Source: Marinobacter sp. S0848L (GTDB lineage: Bacteria > Pseudomonadota > Gammaproteobacteria > Pseudomonadales > Oleiphilaceae). From it: a stretch of DNA of 64,000 nt. Shown piece after piece: positions 29,493-38,664 of the stretch (positions are counted from its first letter, which is position 1; each line of letters starts with the position of its first letter). The notes under the pieces were generated by a model that ran no database searches, was not told where the DNA came from, and saw only the letters and a program-made list of their open reading frames with translations. Both the position numbers and the translations under genes were made by a program. Where the stretch lies: assembly GCF_023016065.1 (NCBI RefSeq), contig NZ_JALKAQ010000005.1, positions 186,001-250,000 of the forward strand, written 5' to 3'.

Positions 29493-29519
29493 GTGATTCA
29501 AGTCGTTTGATTGAATCAC
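29493..29519. promoter_or_regulatory. Palindrome upstream of ampDE
   Basis: A perfect 9-bp inverted repeat GTGATTCAA / TTGAATCAC with a 9-base spacer, placed between the DUF1631 3' end and the ampD start on the minus strand. It has no adjacent T-run, so it looks more like an operator or a leader hairpin than a terminator. Confidence 0.45.
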
Positions 29520-29562
29520 AAAGCGCCCCCAGATGCCACGAATTACCACGTGGGTACCAACC

Positions 29563-31839
29563 TCAATCTTTTCGGTTTTGCCGAAGGTTATCGATAATGG
29601 ATTCAAGCGCGCGATCGAAGATCAGACCATCATCCAACAAGGTAATCGACTTTTCCTGCATCGCAAGCGCAAGGTCGTCACGAAGGTATTCCGCTACTTT
29701 GGCGCCGTTGCGATTGACAAAGATGTATTTTCCGGTCGCTTTAATGAAGGCCGCCAACTTACAACGAACCCGCGCGTCCTCTTTATTCAATTCCAGCCAC
29801 GAACCCACGCTCAACTGATCGGCTGCATCCAGCCATTGTTGAGCGACCGCTACCGCCTCAGCCTGGCCTATAATCTCAACCGAGCCTTCCGTGCCATCCT
29901 CGCTCTCACCCGGGTCAGTTTGCGCTATTTCCGCAAAAGGTTCTTCAACGGCGGGGAGCGAAGGCTCAAGTTCGACAATGACGTCGAATTCAACATCCGA
30001 ACGCTCGGCGATGTCGTCCTCGGGCTCTGCAGGCTCAACCGGTGCGGTCACCAAATTCTGCAACACATCAACGTGTACCAGTTCCAAGTCCCGGATCACA
30101 GAATCGGTAGCAAAGGGATCCCAGGAAATCTCCTGCAACGCTGTTCTTAGCCCCTCGACCACAACCGGGATAGTCCGTAGCAAATCCGATCGCGTGTCGG
30201 GAGACACCGGTCGAGGATCAACACTCCATATCAACCGGCCCGCCAGCTCACTGGCGGCCACCCATAACGGGCTGTCCTCGCCGTGACGCAAAACCACCCA
30301 CTGGAGGTAACGTGCAAGCGGGTCATGGATAATCTGCAAAACCGGCTCTGGAGGTTCATGATCTTCGGCATAATGCCGTATCAAGTCAGCCGCAGCCTGC
30401 TGAGCCCGTTCGTGCTTCGCGCGCCCCTCTTCTGCATCTCTGAGCCGCTGTTCAACGAGCTCTCTTCGACGGCGATCCAGATCCATGAAATGACCAAAGT
30501 CTTTCACCAGCTCTTCGAACAGCCCAACATTTTCGTTGTACTCAGACAACACGCGCTCAACCACTTCTTCAATCTTGTCGCGCAGCGGGTCCCGCACACC
30601 CGGGCGTTTCTCGTTCCACCCGATGGCCGCCAACGCCAAGTCATTGAGCAGTTTGCGAACCGGGTGACCGCCACGGTTGAAGAAATTTCGGTCACTCAAC
30701 GCCACTTTCAGTACGGGTATCTGAAGCCGGCCAATCAGCGCTTTCATGACCGGATGCAGCTGCCGGTCTTCAAGAATAAATTCGAACAACATCGAAACCA
30801 GGTTGATGACATCATCATCCACCTGACCAACCGACGCACTCTGCCCCTCCCCGGAACGCAGCACCGGTTTTAACTGATCCCGCAAAGGCACCGGCTTTTC
30901 ATTCTGCGCGTTCTGGGCAGACGATTGCAGCTGGTTCAGCTGCAAGATCAACTGTTCTGTGTCTATTACGTTTGTGCCGTTTTTTTCCGCCGGTGCGGCC
31001 TGATGATCAGCTTGATGCAGCAATGCGCTCAACTCACTTAACGTCGGTGTTACTTCCGCCTGATTGTGCTGGAACTCCTGCCTCTGCCCGGTAGCCTGCC
31101 CAGTATGCTCTGACGCTGGCGCCGAACGCGGGGCCTTAGCTCCGGCTCGTGGCGGTGTTTTCATTTCTGCCAACACCCCTTGCGCTATCAAGGTCTGGTT
31201 GCAGGCTTGATAGAAGGCTCCGAGTTTTTCGGTCAGCAGACGTTCGAATAATTTCAGTACCACCAGTTTGGCGCGAATATCGATTTCCAAATCGGCGCAG
31301 GCTTCGGCTATCCCACCGCACAACACCTCGGGGCTTAGCGGGATCTGGGCATCCGTCAGGGACAGGTCTGGAACGGTGTGACGAACCCTGGCCGCCAACA
31401 GGCTAAGCGCTTCAGCGTATCGATTGCGTAATCGATTGGTCAGGTTATCCAGCGCGACCTGTTGTTCAAGATCCGAGTGATCCAACAGACTCAGTGAGTC
31501 TCGATCAATTTCTTCGAGTGATTCATTCTTTTGAGCGGGATTAAAACGCCCCAATTCGTTAAAGGCCTGACTGATGTATTGCAGAATAGAAACCGTCATG
31601 GCTTTGCGCCGCAAACGCAATTCGCGCATGGCATCGAAGTAGGAGGTCTGGTCCTGGTTGGAACCGGCTTTGTCAGCCAACGCAAACAAACTGTCGTCAG
31701 CCTTTTCGAAGAATCCGGCAAGCACGGATTTCAATGAGTGCCCCGAGGTATCGCGAAGTCGCACGAGCGCCACCGGCAGCGAAAACTTGCCCACCGATGT
31801 CTGGCCACCCAAGTGAACGACCTTATTGTGCTGCGCCAT
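29563..31839 (-). CDS. DUF1631 family protein of unknown function
   Basis: A 758-residue, mostly helical, acidic cytoplasmic protein with no signal peptide or membrane segment. The start at 31839 (MAQHNKVVHLG) has GGAG 9 bases upstream; the longer frame begins at a TTG without support. The N-terminal half contains long helices (LRLRRKAMTVSILQYISQAFNELGRF is characteristic). A Pro/Ala/Gln-rich low-complexity stretch lies around residues 235-310. A C-terminal module (about 665-758, LELNKEDARVRCKLAAFIKATGKYIFVNRNG) looks like a small beta-barrel with a helix. I recognise the DUF1631 family but know no established function. It is divergent from nadC, with ampDE downstream. Confidence 0.8.
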   Translation of the reverse strand: MAQHNKVVHLGGQTSVGKFSLPVALVRLRDTSGHSLKSVLAGFFEKADDSLFALADKAGSNQDQTSYFDAMRELRLRRKAMTVSILQYISQAFNELGRFNPAQKNESLEEIDRDSLSLLDHSDLEQQVALDNLTNRLRNRYAEALSLLAARVRHTVPDLSLTDAQIPLSPEVLCGGIAEACADLEIDIRAKLVVLKLFERLLTEKLGAFYQACNQTLIAQGVLAEMKTPPRAGAKAPRSAPASEHTGQATGQRQEFQHNQAEVTPTLSELSALLHQADHQAAPAEKNGTNVIDTEQLILQLNQLQSSAQNAQNEKPVPLRDQLKPVLRSGEGQSASVGQVDDDVINLVSMLFEFILEDRQLHPVMKALIGRLQIPVLKVALSDRNFFNRGGHPVRKLLNDLALAAIGWNEKRPGVRDPLRDKIEEVVERVLSEYNENVGLFEELVKDFGHFMDLDRRRRELVEQRLRDAEEGRAKHERAQQAAADLIRHYAEDHEPPEPVLQIIHDPLARYLQWVVLRHGEDSPLWVAASELAGRLIWSVDPRPVSPDTRSDLLRTIPVVVEGLRTALQEISWDPFATDSVIRDLELVHVDVLQNLVTAPVEPAEPEDDIAERSDVEFDVIVELEPSLPAVEEPFAEIAQTDPGESEDGTEGSVEIIGQAEAVAVAQQWLDAADQLSVGSWLELNKEDARVRCKLAAFIKATGKYIFVNRNGAKVAEYLRDDLALAMQEKSITLLDDGLIFDRALESIIDNLRQNRKD

Positions 31840-31908
31840 GGCGTTGCTCCGTCCCAAACCTGTTAAACAATGTAAAACACGGTGTCACTACATCATATAG
31901 GCATTGCC

Positions 31909-31941
31909 TGTCACCTTCTGTCAGAATTTGTCACCTTTTGT
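31909..31941. promoter_or_regulatory. Direct repeat in the DUF1631 / nadC divergent region
   Basis: Two copies of TGTCACCTTYTGT (31909-31921 and 31929-31941) differ at one base and are spaced exactly 20 bp apart, two helical turns. The arrangement suggests a regulator binding side by side on one DNA face. A third, shorter TGTCAC lies at 31883. Which gene it serves is unknown. Confidence 0.4.
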
Positions 31942-32056
31942 TTACGGCGGAACTTCATCACATTCTGTAGGCTATGCGCAGGACATTTTGAATACGCTCT
32001 CGCGCGCAGTAGAATTGCCGCCCATCAACCCACATTCACTTTTCCGGAACTTCACC

Positions 32057-32896
32057 ATGATCACCCCAGAACTGCTTCGACAGGCCCGCATTGAATCCGT
32101 TGCCCAAAGCCTCCGAGAAGACATCGGCGACGGCGACATCACCGCCATGTTGATCCCTGCTGACAAGTACGCCGAAGGCCGGGTTATTACGCGAGAACCG
32201 GCCCGGCTGGCAGGCAAAGACTGGGTAAACGAAGTATTCCGTCAGGTCGACCCAAACGTTGAGTTGGAGTGGTTGCACGAAGATGGCGATCAGTTGCAGG
32301 CAAACGACGTGATATTCCGGATGTCGGGAAAGGCCCGCTCGCTTCTGACCGCTGAACGATCTGCCCTTAACTGGCTGCAGATGCTCTCGGGCGTAGCAAC
32401 CCAGTGCGCCCAATACGCGGCCAAGGTATCTCACACCAAGGTTCAGTTACTTGATACCCGTAAAACGCTGCCCGGTTTGCGGCTTGCCCAGAAGTACGCG
32501 GTAACCTGCGGCGACTGCAACAACCATCGCATCGGCCTGTGGGACGCATTTCTGATCAAGGAAAACCACATTGCCGCCTGCGGCTCCATCGCGGCCGCCG
32601 TTAGCGAAGCGCACCGCATTGCACCGGGCAAACCCGTCGAAGTAGAAACCGAATCGCTGGATGAATTAAAGCAGGCCCTGGAGGCTGGCGCTGACATCAT
32701 CATGCTGGATGAATTTTCGATGGCCGATATGAAGCAAGCGGTAGACCACGTTGGCGGCCGCGCAAAACTTGAAGCGTCAGGGGGGATCAACGAACACACG
32801 CTGGTTCCCATTGCAGAAACCGGTGTTGATTACATTTCAATCGGGGCGCTCACCAAAGACGTGAAAGCCATCGACCTGTCTATGCGTCTGGATTAA
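32057..32896 (+). CDS. nadC: Nicotinate-nucleotide pyrophosphorylase (quinolinate phosphoribosyltransferase)
   Basis: A 279-residue enzyme that converts quinolinate and PRPP to nicotinate mononucleotide in de novo NAD synthesis. The start at 32057 ([15 protein letters not shown]) was chosen; the frame is open 153 bases further upstream, but that sequence is intergenic in character. Family motifs are [10 protein letters not shown] at the N-terminus, [16 protein letters not shown] and GGCxNHR-like [11 protein letters not shown] for PRPP and substrate binding, and IMLDEFS and LEASGGI near the phosphate site. It ends in a palindromic stem-loop that includes the stop codon. Confidence 0.95.
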   Translation: MITPELLRQARIESVAQSLREDIGDGDITAMLIPADKYAEGRVITREPARLAGKDWVNEVFRQVDPNVELEWLHEDGDQLQANDVIFRMSGKARSLLTAERSALNWLQMLSGVATQCAQYAAKVSHTKVQLLDTRKTLPGLRLAQKYAVTCGDCNNHRIGLWDAFLIKENHIAACGSIAAAVSEAHRIAPGKPVEVETESLDELKQALEAGADIIMLDEFSMADMKQAVDHVGGRAKLEASGGINEHTLVPIAETGVDYISIGALTKDVKAIDLSMRLD

Positions 32897-32905
32897 TCCA
32901 GACGC
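32884..32905. terminator. Palindromic stem-loop at the nadC stop codon
   Basis: The arms GCGTCTGGATT and AATCCAGACGC form an uninterrupted 22-bp palindrome spanning the nadC TAA, at the convergence with the YqcC-type gene. There is no T-run, so it is at most a weak terminator or a 3'-end protector. Confidence 0.45.
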
Positions 32906-32912
32906 TTCTCAG

Positions 32913-33248
32913 TCACTTTCCCGACAGCAGACTGTCCATGCGCGCCAACGCCAGAATAAGCTTGGCGCCACTTTCACTGCGCCCGCGGAAGTACTCCTCG
33001 GCCATCGGGGCGATGCCTGAAACCGACGGCAACGGCTGCCCGGCTTCCAGCAGCAGCTTCATCCTCTCGACGAACACAAACTGCAGCCACTGGGTGAAGT
33101 TCATGGTATCCAGACAAAACGGCTGAGTGCTTTCGAATGCTTCTGGCGGCAGCGGCTGTTTTTGCCACGCCCCCATACTTCTGAGCTCAATTTCTATCTG
33201 AAGCAAACTATCAGCAACGTGACTTTCGTGTGTCTGGTTTTCAGCCAT
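32913..33248 (-). CDS. YqcC family (DUF446) protein
   Basis: A 111-residue soluble helical protein. The family pattern is visible in LRSMGAWQKQPLPPEAFESTQPFCLDTMNFTQWLQFVFVERM and LPSVSGIAPMAEEYFRG, given here only as markers. In E. coli the homologue lies beside the tRNA pseudouridine synthase gene truC, but the function is unknown. The start at 33248 has AGGGCG about 10 bases upstream; the longer frame would use a TTG. It is the last gene of the run that contains hda and the parA-like gene, starting 14 bases after parA ends. Confidence 0.85.
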   Translation of the reverse strand: MAENQTHESHVADSLLQIEIELRSMGAWQKQPLPPEAFESTQPFCLDTMNFTQWLQFVFVERMKLLLEAGQPLPSVSGIAPMAEEYFRGRSESGAKLILALARMDSLLSGK

Positions 33249-33262
33249 GATTAATCGCCCTA

Positions 33263-34060
33263 TCAATCCGCCAGCGCTTCCAACTCCACCGCTTCACCGT
33301 GCAGCACTCCGTACAAGTCTTCGAACTGCTGAGTGAGCGCGTGCTTGGGCGCCATATGTATCAGTGGTTTACGTGCCTGATGAGATTCTTTCATTTTCAC
33401 CGAGCTGGACAGGCGCACTGGCAGCACCGGCAAACCTTCTTCAATCAGCTCCCGCACCAATTGCTTTGGCAGGCTGGCCCTCGGCTGGAACTGGTTTGCC
33501 ACAATACCTTCAACCACCAGCTCTTCGTTGTGATCTTCCTGCAGCTCACGAATCTCATGCAAAATGTTGTACAGCGCCTGCCGCGAGAAATCGTCGCAAT
33601 CGAACGGGATCAGGCAACGTTGGGCGGCAATCAGTGCAGACCGGGTGTAAAAGTTGAGAGCCGGCGCGGTATCGATAAATATTTCATCAAAACTATCGCC
33701 CAACTTTTTCAGAAACTCTCTCAACTTGTAGATCTTGTGCTTGGCTTCCAGCTTACGCTCCAGGAAATCCAATTCCGGGCTGGATGGCAACACATAAAGG
33801 TTGTCGAAAGGCGTGGCATGCACAAATTCATCCGGGCGCCGGGTGAACATACTGAATGCAACCGTCTGCTCCAGCAGATCGGCCACCGTGTCCTTCAGTT
33901 CGGTGGAGGCTTTGCCCAACAGGTAATGGGTGGAGTTTCCCTGAGGATCAAGATCAACAACCAGAGTCCGCTTTCCCCGGGCAGCACTGATGGCTGCAAG
34001 ATTGCAGGTAATGCTGGATTTTCCCACACCACCTTTTTGGTTGAATACAACCCGTCTCAT
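33263..34060 (-). CDS. ParA family ATPase, orphan
   Basis: A 265-residue P-loop ATPase. The deviant Walker A motif KGGVGKSS (residues 9-16) has the signature lysine of ParA/MinD proteins, followed by LVVDLDPQGNST (A') and the Walker B region DEIFIDTAPALN. No ParB gene or parS-like repeat is adjacent, and the chromosomal parAB pair is not here, so this is a second, stand-alone ParA. Such proteins position cellular cargo or modulate DnaA, but the target is unknown. It lies 50 bases downstream of hda and just upstream of the YqcC-type gene on the same strand. Confidence 0.85.
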   Translation of the reverse strand: MRRVVFNQKGGVGKSSITCNLAAISAARGKRTLVVDLDPQGNSTHYLLGKASTELKDTVADLLEQTVAFSMFTRRPDEFVHATPFDNLYVLPSSPELDFLERKLEAKHKIYKLREFLKKLGDSFDEIFIDTAPALNFYTRSALIAAQRCLIPFDCDDFSRQALYNILHEIRELQEDHNEELVVEGIVANQFQPRASLPKQLVRELIEEGLPVLPVRLSSSVKMKESHQARKPLIHMAPKHALTQQFEDLYGVLHGEAVELEALAD

Positions 34061-34110
34061 GTCGTCTCTCCAATCGTCATTGTAGTTTTGAATTCTTTGT
34101 TATTGTGCCG

Positions 34111-34809
34111 CTACCAACCCATTACCGTTTTTACAAAAGGAATGGTCAGACGCCGCTGGGCTTGCAACGAGTTCTCATCAAGCCTATCGAGAATGCCTAA
34201 CAGATCTCCGAGCTTCCGCGGCGCTCGCCGCATGATAAAGTTGGCCACATCGTCGCTGACAACCAGACCACGCTGCTCAGCTCGGGCCATCAAAATGTGC
34301 ATCCGGTCTTCGTCCCGGTAAAGCCCCAGCTGGAGCAACAACCCATGGGACAACCGCGATACCAAATCCGGCAAACCAAACGGCAACGACCCGGGCACTT
34401 CCGACAGGCTGACAAGCAGCAGGCCGCCTCGGTCCATTACCCGGTTGTAGAGATGAAAAATCGCTTCTTCCCAATCGGCTTTACCGGCAATTTTGTCCAG
34501 ATCATCAAGACAAAGTAACGGGTGCACGTCGAGCCCGTCCAGCGCATCGGGGCCAAACGGCAGCAATTCACCAATACTGATGCACACACCCGCCCGGCCA
34601 AACTGATCGGTTTTGTTGCAGGCAGCCTGCAGTAAATGGCTTTTGCCGGTATCGGAATCTCCGCAGACAACAACCACTGGCAGCCCCTGTGGTGCGTCAC
34701 AGATGGCTTCCAGGCGGCGAGCCGCTTCGCGATTCCTGTCGCCATGAAAATTATCGAAACGAGCGTCATCCCTGAGTTTGACCCCGAGGATCATCTGAGA
34801 CGGTATCAC
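34111..34809 (-). CDS. hda: DnaA regulatory inactivator Hda
   Basis: A 232-residue AAA+ protein that, bound to the DNA-loaded sliding clamp, triggers hydrolysis of DnaA-ATP. The start is GTG at 34809. It overlaps the stop of the upstream gene as GTGA, has GGAGGG about 11 bases upstream, and puts the clamp-binding motif QMILGV at residues 5-10, as in known Hda proteins. The longer frame to 34842 lacks these features. Walker A is CGDSDTGKSHLL, Walker B LLCLDDLDKI, and sensor-type residues follow. It is smaller than DnaA because it lacks the DNA-binding domain. Confidence 0.93.
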   Translation of the reverse strand: MIPSQMILGVKLRDDARFDNFHGDRNREAARRLEAICDAPQGLPVVVVCGDSDTGKSHLLQAACNKTDQFGRAGVCISIGELLPFGPDALDGLDVHPLLCLDDLDKIAGKADWEEAIFHLYNRVMDRGGLLLVSLSEVPGSLPFGLPDLVSRLSHGLLLQLGLYRDEDRMHILMARAEQRGLVVSDDVANFIMRRAPRKLGDLLGILDRLDENSLQAQRRLTIPFVKTVMGW

Positions 34810-35366
34810 GACCGCTTTGCCCTCCATGCCCGCATACCCCAAACCAATACGTAATGGCCACCGCTAAACACTGCGGAAACAGCAACAACCCAGATACTGG
34901 CGGTAAGAATCCAGGGCTCCATAGACAAACCCGCCATAAGAATAATGATCAACAAAGCAGCCAAGATCTGGATAAAGGTATTCATTTTGCCCGGCATACT
35001 CGGCTCCATTTCAAAACGCCCTACGCCGTAATGGAACGCCAGCCCTCCACACACAATAATCAAATCTCGCCCCAGCACCAAGGCGAACAACCAAACGGGC
35101 AACACGTTTGTAATCGTCAACATCAGATACGTTGTGATCAACAGCGCCTTGTCTGCCAGAGGATCGGCGATCGCGCCCAACCGGCTCTTCCAGTTAAATG
35201 TTCGGGCAAGAAAGCCATCGATCGCATCGGTCAGCGCTGCCACCACAAAAATCACCAACGCAAGGCGATACCCTCCGTCAAGCAAAGCTCCGGCGAACGG
35301 AATGATCAGCACGATCCGCAAAAACGTCAGTGCATTGGGTATCCAACGCCACTGCTGCGATCTCAC
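34806..35366 (-). CDS. CDP-alcohol phosphatidyltransferase family protein
   Basis: A 186-residue integral membrane enzyme with the complete CDP-alcohol phosphatidyltransferase motif, D-G-x2-A-R-x8-G-x3-D-x3-D (TDAIDGFLART...GAIADPLADK, about residues 46-72). There are about five to six membrane helices. It starts MRSQQWRWIPNALTFLRIVLI, like phosphatidylglycerophosphate synthase, which is the likeliest activity, although cardiolipin synthase of the CAP type cannot be excluded. It ends in a GTGA overlap with hda, so the two are translationally coupled. It starts 18 bases after the DUF2066 gene. Confidence 0.88.
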   Translation of the reverse strand: MRSQQWRWIPNALTFLRIVLIIPFAGALLDGGYRLALVIFVVAALTDAIDGFLARTFNWKSRLGAIADPLADKALLITTYLMLTITNVLPVWLFALVLGRDLIIVCGGLAFHYGVGRFEMEPSMPGKMNTFIQILAALLIIILMAGLSMEPWILTASIWVVAVSAVFSGGHYVLVWGMRAWRAKRS

Positions 35367-35384
35367 GTATTAGTCTCCGTCTGT

Positions 35385-36665
35385 TTATGAATTGCTATCG
35401 CCACGCCCCGGAGCTCTTTGCCAACGGTAATAAAGCACTTCATAGAGGGACTCAAAGGCATCGGCCGCGTCTTGCTCGTCACCTTCGGGCAACGCCTGAT
35501 AAGCGGGACCGGTGGCATCGGGGGCCTCCGCAACGCCCTCATTCGCCCGCTGATCAACAGCACCCGTTGCCTCCGGGCTTTCAGCCACCTCGGCTGGCGC
35601 AGCATCCTCAGAGCTTTGGGCAACAAATCGCGGATCCAGCGCTATGTATTCCTGCAACTGATTCAGCTCTCCCGAGAACGCCACCTCTAAGGTCAAACGT
35701 TCGTCACGGATTCGCGATGCGCCCACCGAGCGAACCGGCGTCATGCTCTGCAGCGCCTTCACCACTCGACCATAATCCGCAAGAGAAGTTACACCATCCA
35801 ACACAACGTCAACGGCCGGAGAATCTGCCACATTACCGGCGGCAACCGCATAACGGCTGGCGTAGAACTCTGCCCACTGATCCACAACTTTGGTAGCCAG
35901 TTCTGCTGGCGTACCTGCACTTGCTGAACGTTCACTGGCATCCATACCCATGCCGTCAAACACCCAGCCAGCGCGCCACTGCCCACCGGACCGACTGATG
36001 CGCATCAGCGTGATGACGTCATAAGCCTGGCCCTCAGACGCGGCTTCCAACCGATCAACAAACTGGCCCCACAGGTCTGATAACAAAGAACGGTCGCCGG
36101 AAAACTGCGAGTCCGGGAACACCATTGGCAACCCGCGCTCCGATGCCGCCGCCATGAAATATTGACGCCACTCAGCGCCACTATCCGTTTCCGACGACGC
36201 ATCGGCATTCCCGGTAATCAACTGGCGCTGTCCTCGATCTTCCACTGCAATCCACGCCAATGTGAGCGGACGATTAGCGCCCCACACCGGAGCATCAAGC
36301 GCCGCAAGGCCGCGATTCACTCCAACCGCGCCGAAACTCATCTGCATGCGACTCTGGCCCTGGCTTTGGCCAACCTGGTAAGCCAATACCAACGACTCGG
36401 CTTTGGACAAAAGCTGATCAATGCCCTCCAGCTCTAACACGTCCCGGCTGCCCGAAACGCGCACCAACACCTCACGCAACCCCGCTTCGTACCCGGCCTT
36501 GACACTCGAACTGCTGGAGTCAGAGATCGGCACATCTGCGTTATAGAGTCCGGTAATGGTCACTGCTGTGGCTGGCGACCCGACTAACAAGGCACACACC
36601 ATCGCGATTGTTACCAGCACTGCCCGCTTCATTTTCGCTGAATACCCGTTGACTGAATTCGTCAT
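35385..36665 (-). CDS. DUF2066 domain-containing exported protein
   Basis: A protein of about 426 residues with an N-terminal secretion signal ([22 protein letters not shown]), so probably periplasmic or membrane-associated. The DUF2066 region (about residues 35-350) includes [19 protein letters not shown] and [17 protein letters not shown] low-complexity Ala/Glu/Pro tail follows (about 355-415). The function is unknown; the gene commonly sits upstream of hda. Start options are the ATG at 36665 (used here) or one at 36632 directly before the signal peptide; neither has a strong Shine-Dalgarno sequence. It is divergent from purM and first gene of the run that ends with the YqcC-type gene. Confidence 0.85.
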   Translation of the reverse strand: MTNSVNGYSAKMKRAVLVTIAMVCALLVGSPATAVTITGLYNADVPISDSSSSSVKAGYEAGLREVLVRVSGSRDVLELEGIDQLLSKAESLVLAYQVGQSQGQSRMQMSFGAVGVNRGLAALDAPVWGANRPLTLAWIAVEDRGQRQLITGNADASSETDSGAEWRQYFMAAASERGLPMVFPDSQFSGDRSLLSDLWGQFVDRLEAASEGQAYDVITLMRISRSGGQWRAGWVFDGMGMDASERSASAGTPAELATKVVDQWAEFYASRYAVAAGNVADSPAVDVVLDGVTSLADYGRVVKALQSMTPVRSVGASRIRDERLTLEVAFSGELNQLQEYIALDPRFVAQSSEDAAPAEVAESPEATGAVDQRANEGVAEAPDATGPAYQALPEGDEQDAADAFESLYEVLYYRWQRAPGRGDSNS

Positions 36666-36825
36666 GTAGATGTAGCACCCTGCCGTTCCCATGATTGGCG
36701 CACAGGATACACCATCGCCTGTCGGCTGAGTAGCAAGCCGGCCACCGCTCTAGGTGATAACCGTGGATTCACCAACGAATCGTGCCCGTATCGCGGAATA
36801 CCAGCTGGCCCCCCCCGTGCGCACC

Positions 36826-36834
36826 TGTTAAAAT
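36826..36834 (+). promoter_or_regulatory. Candidate extended -10 promoter of purM
   Basis: TG-T-TAAAAT forms an extended -10 element 36 bases before the purM ATG. No matching -35 hexamer was seen, which extended -10 promoters can tolerate. No PurR-like palindrome was recognised nearby. Confidence 0.4.
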
Positions 36835-36869
36835 CCGCGGCCAGACCCACAGTCCAATGGTTATTTTCC

Positions 36870-37934
36870 ATGAGCGAACAGAAGCCCTCCCTCACCTACC
36901 GCGATGCGGGTGTTGATATTGATGCCGGCAACGAGTTGGTTAACCGTATTAAAAACACTGCGGCCAAAACCCGCCGCCCCGAAGTCCTCGGTGGCCTTGG
37001 TGGTTTTGGTGCCATGGTGTCTATCCCCGCCGGCTATAAAGAGCCCGTGCTGGTATCAGGCACCGATGGCGTAGGCACCAAGCTTCGCCTCGCCATGCAA
37101 CTCGAAAAACACGACACCATCGGGATCGATCTGGTCGCCATGTGCGTAAACGATCTGATCGTTGGTGGCGCCGAGCCTCTGTTCTTCCTGGATTACTACG
37201 CCACTGGCAAACTGAACGTAGACATCGCAGCCAATGTTGTTGAAGGCATCGGCAAAGGCTGTGAACTTTCCGGCTGTGCCTTGGTAGGCGGCGAAACCGC
37301 TGAAATGCCGGGCATGTACGAAGGCGATGATTACGACCTGGCCGGTTTCTGCGTTGGCGTTGTTGAACGTGAAAACATTCTTGACGGCAGCCGCGTTCAG
37401 TCCGGCGACGTACTACTGGCTTTGGGCTCTTCCGGCCCACACTCAAACGGCTACTCACTGATCCGCAAGATCATCGAGGTAAGCGGCGCCGATCTAAGCC
37501 AACCGATGGGCGATGCCACGTTGGCCGATGCGCTCATGGCCCCCACCCGTATTTACGTGAAAAACCTGCTCAAACTGATTCGTGAAGTGGACGTGCGCGC
37601 CATGTCTCACATCACCGGAGGCGGGCTTCCGGAAAACATTCCCCGTGTTCTGCCCGACAACACCGTTGCCGCCATCGACACCGAAAGCTGGGAACTGCCG
37701 CCTGTCTTCCAATGGCTGAAAGACGCCGGTGGCGTGGCCACGGAAGAAATGTACCGCACCTTCAACTGCGGGATTGGCATGATTGTCTGCGTGCCCGAAG
37801 ACCAAAAAGATCTGGCCATCGATACTCTGAACGCGCTGGGCGAAACCGTTTGGCAGGTCGGCGTGATCGAAAACGCAGACGCCAGCGATGCCGCCTCTGA
37901 AGTTCGTTATGCGCCAGGGCTACTGAAAGCATGA
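36870..37934 (+). CDS. purM: Phosphoribosylformylglycinamidine cyclo-ligase
   Basis: A 354-residue AIR synthetase that closes the imidazole ring in step five of purine synthesis. Family markers are [14 protein letters not shown] at the N-terminus, GGFGAMV, the ATP-binding [21 protein letters not shown], and [17 protein letters not shown]. The length is standard. Its TGA overlaps the purN ATG as ATGA, so the two purine genes are coupled. It is divergent from the DUF2066-hda run, the same layout as in pseudomonads. Confidence 0.96.
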   Translation: MSEQKPSLTYRDAGVDIDAGNELVNRIKNTAAKTRRPEVLGGLGGFGAMVSIPAGYKEPVLVSGTDGVGTKLRLAMQLEKHDTIGIDLVAMCVNDLIVGGAEPLFFLDYYATGKLNVDIAANVVEGIGKGCELSGCALVGGETAEMPGMYEGDDYDLAGFCVGVVERENILDGSRVQSGDVLLALGSSGPHSNGYSLIRKIIEVSGADLSQPMGDATLADALMAPTRIYVKNLLKLIREVDVRAMSHITGGGLPENIPRVLPDNTVAAIDTESWELPPVFQWLKDAGGVATEEMYRTFNCGIGMIVCVPEDQKDLAIDTLNALGETVWQVGVIENADASDAASEVRYAPGLLKA

Positions 37935-38593
37935 AGGCAGACGCAGCGCCGCTACCCAAAATCGTTGTTCTCGCATCCGGCAGCGGAACCAACCTGCAAG
38001 CACTGATCGAAGCCACCCGTGAACGGGACTTTCCGGGCGAGATCATTGCTGTAGGGTGCAACCGCCCCGGCGCATTCGCGCTGGAACGCGCCGCCCAAGC
38101 CAACATCCCCACCTTCGTGATTGACCATACGAAGTCGGATTCACGGGAGGCGTTTGACGCCTCCCTGATGGCCGAGTTGCACCGCCACAACCCAGACGTG
38201 ATTGTTCTGGCGGGCTTCATGCGCATTCTGACGTCTGATTTCGTCCGTGCGTTCAGGGGCCGAATGTTAAACATCCATCCTTCGCTTCTTCCGGCTTACA
38301 CCGGCCTGAACACGCATAAGCGGGTACTGGAAGCCGGCGACAAAGTGCACGGCGTTTCCATCCACTTTGTGACAGAAGAACTGGACGGCGGCCCCGTCAT
38401 CGCACAATCCGAAATTCGGGTAAACGAAGACGATACCCCGGAGTCACTGGCGGAGCGCGTACAGCAACAGGAACACCTGCTCTACCCGATCGTTCTGCGC
38501 TGGTTCTGCGAAGGGCGCATTCAGCTTGCCGCCAATGGCGTTCATTTCGATGGATCACTGCTGCCGAACCCGATGCGTCTCGCGGATAGCTGA
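37931..38593 (+). CDS. purN: Phosphoribosylglycinamide formyltransferase
   Basis: A 220-residue folate-dependent GAR transformylase. The N-terminal phosphate-binding loop is [13 protein letters not shown]. The active site is in [17 protein letters not shown] (Asn and His) and the folate and catalytic aspartate in [18 protein letters not shown]. It is translationally coupled to purM by a 4-base overlap. Confidence 0.96.
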   Translation: MKADAAPLPKIVVLASGSGTNLQALIEATRERDFPGEIIAVGCNRPGAFALERAAQANIPTFVIDHTKSDSREAFDASLMAELHRHNPDVIVLAGFMRILTSDFVRAFRGRMLNIHPSLLPAYTGLNTHKRVLEAGDKVHGVSIHFVTEELDGGPVIAQSEIRVNEDDTPESLAERVQQQEHLLYPIVLRWFCEGRIQLAANGVHFDGSLLPNPMRLADS

Positions 38594-38664
38594 ACAGATT
38601 GTCATCCTCCCGGAGCCAGGAACGGCTAGACTGTCACTTGCACAGACCGTGAAGAGGCCTTCGA

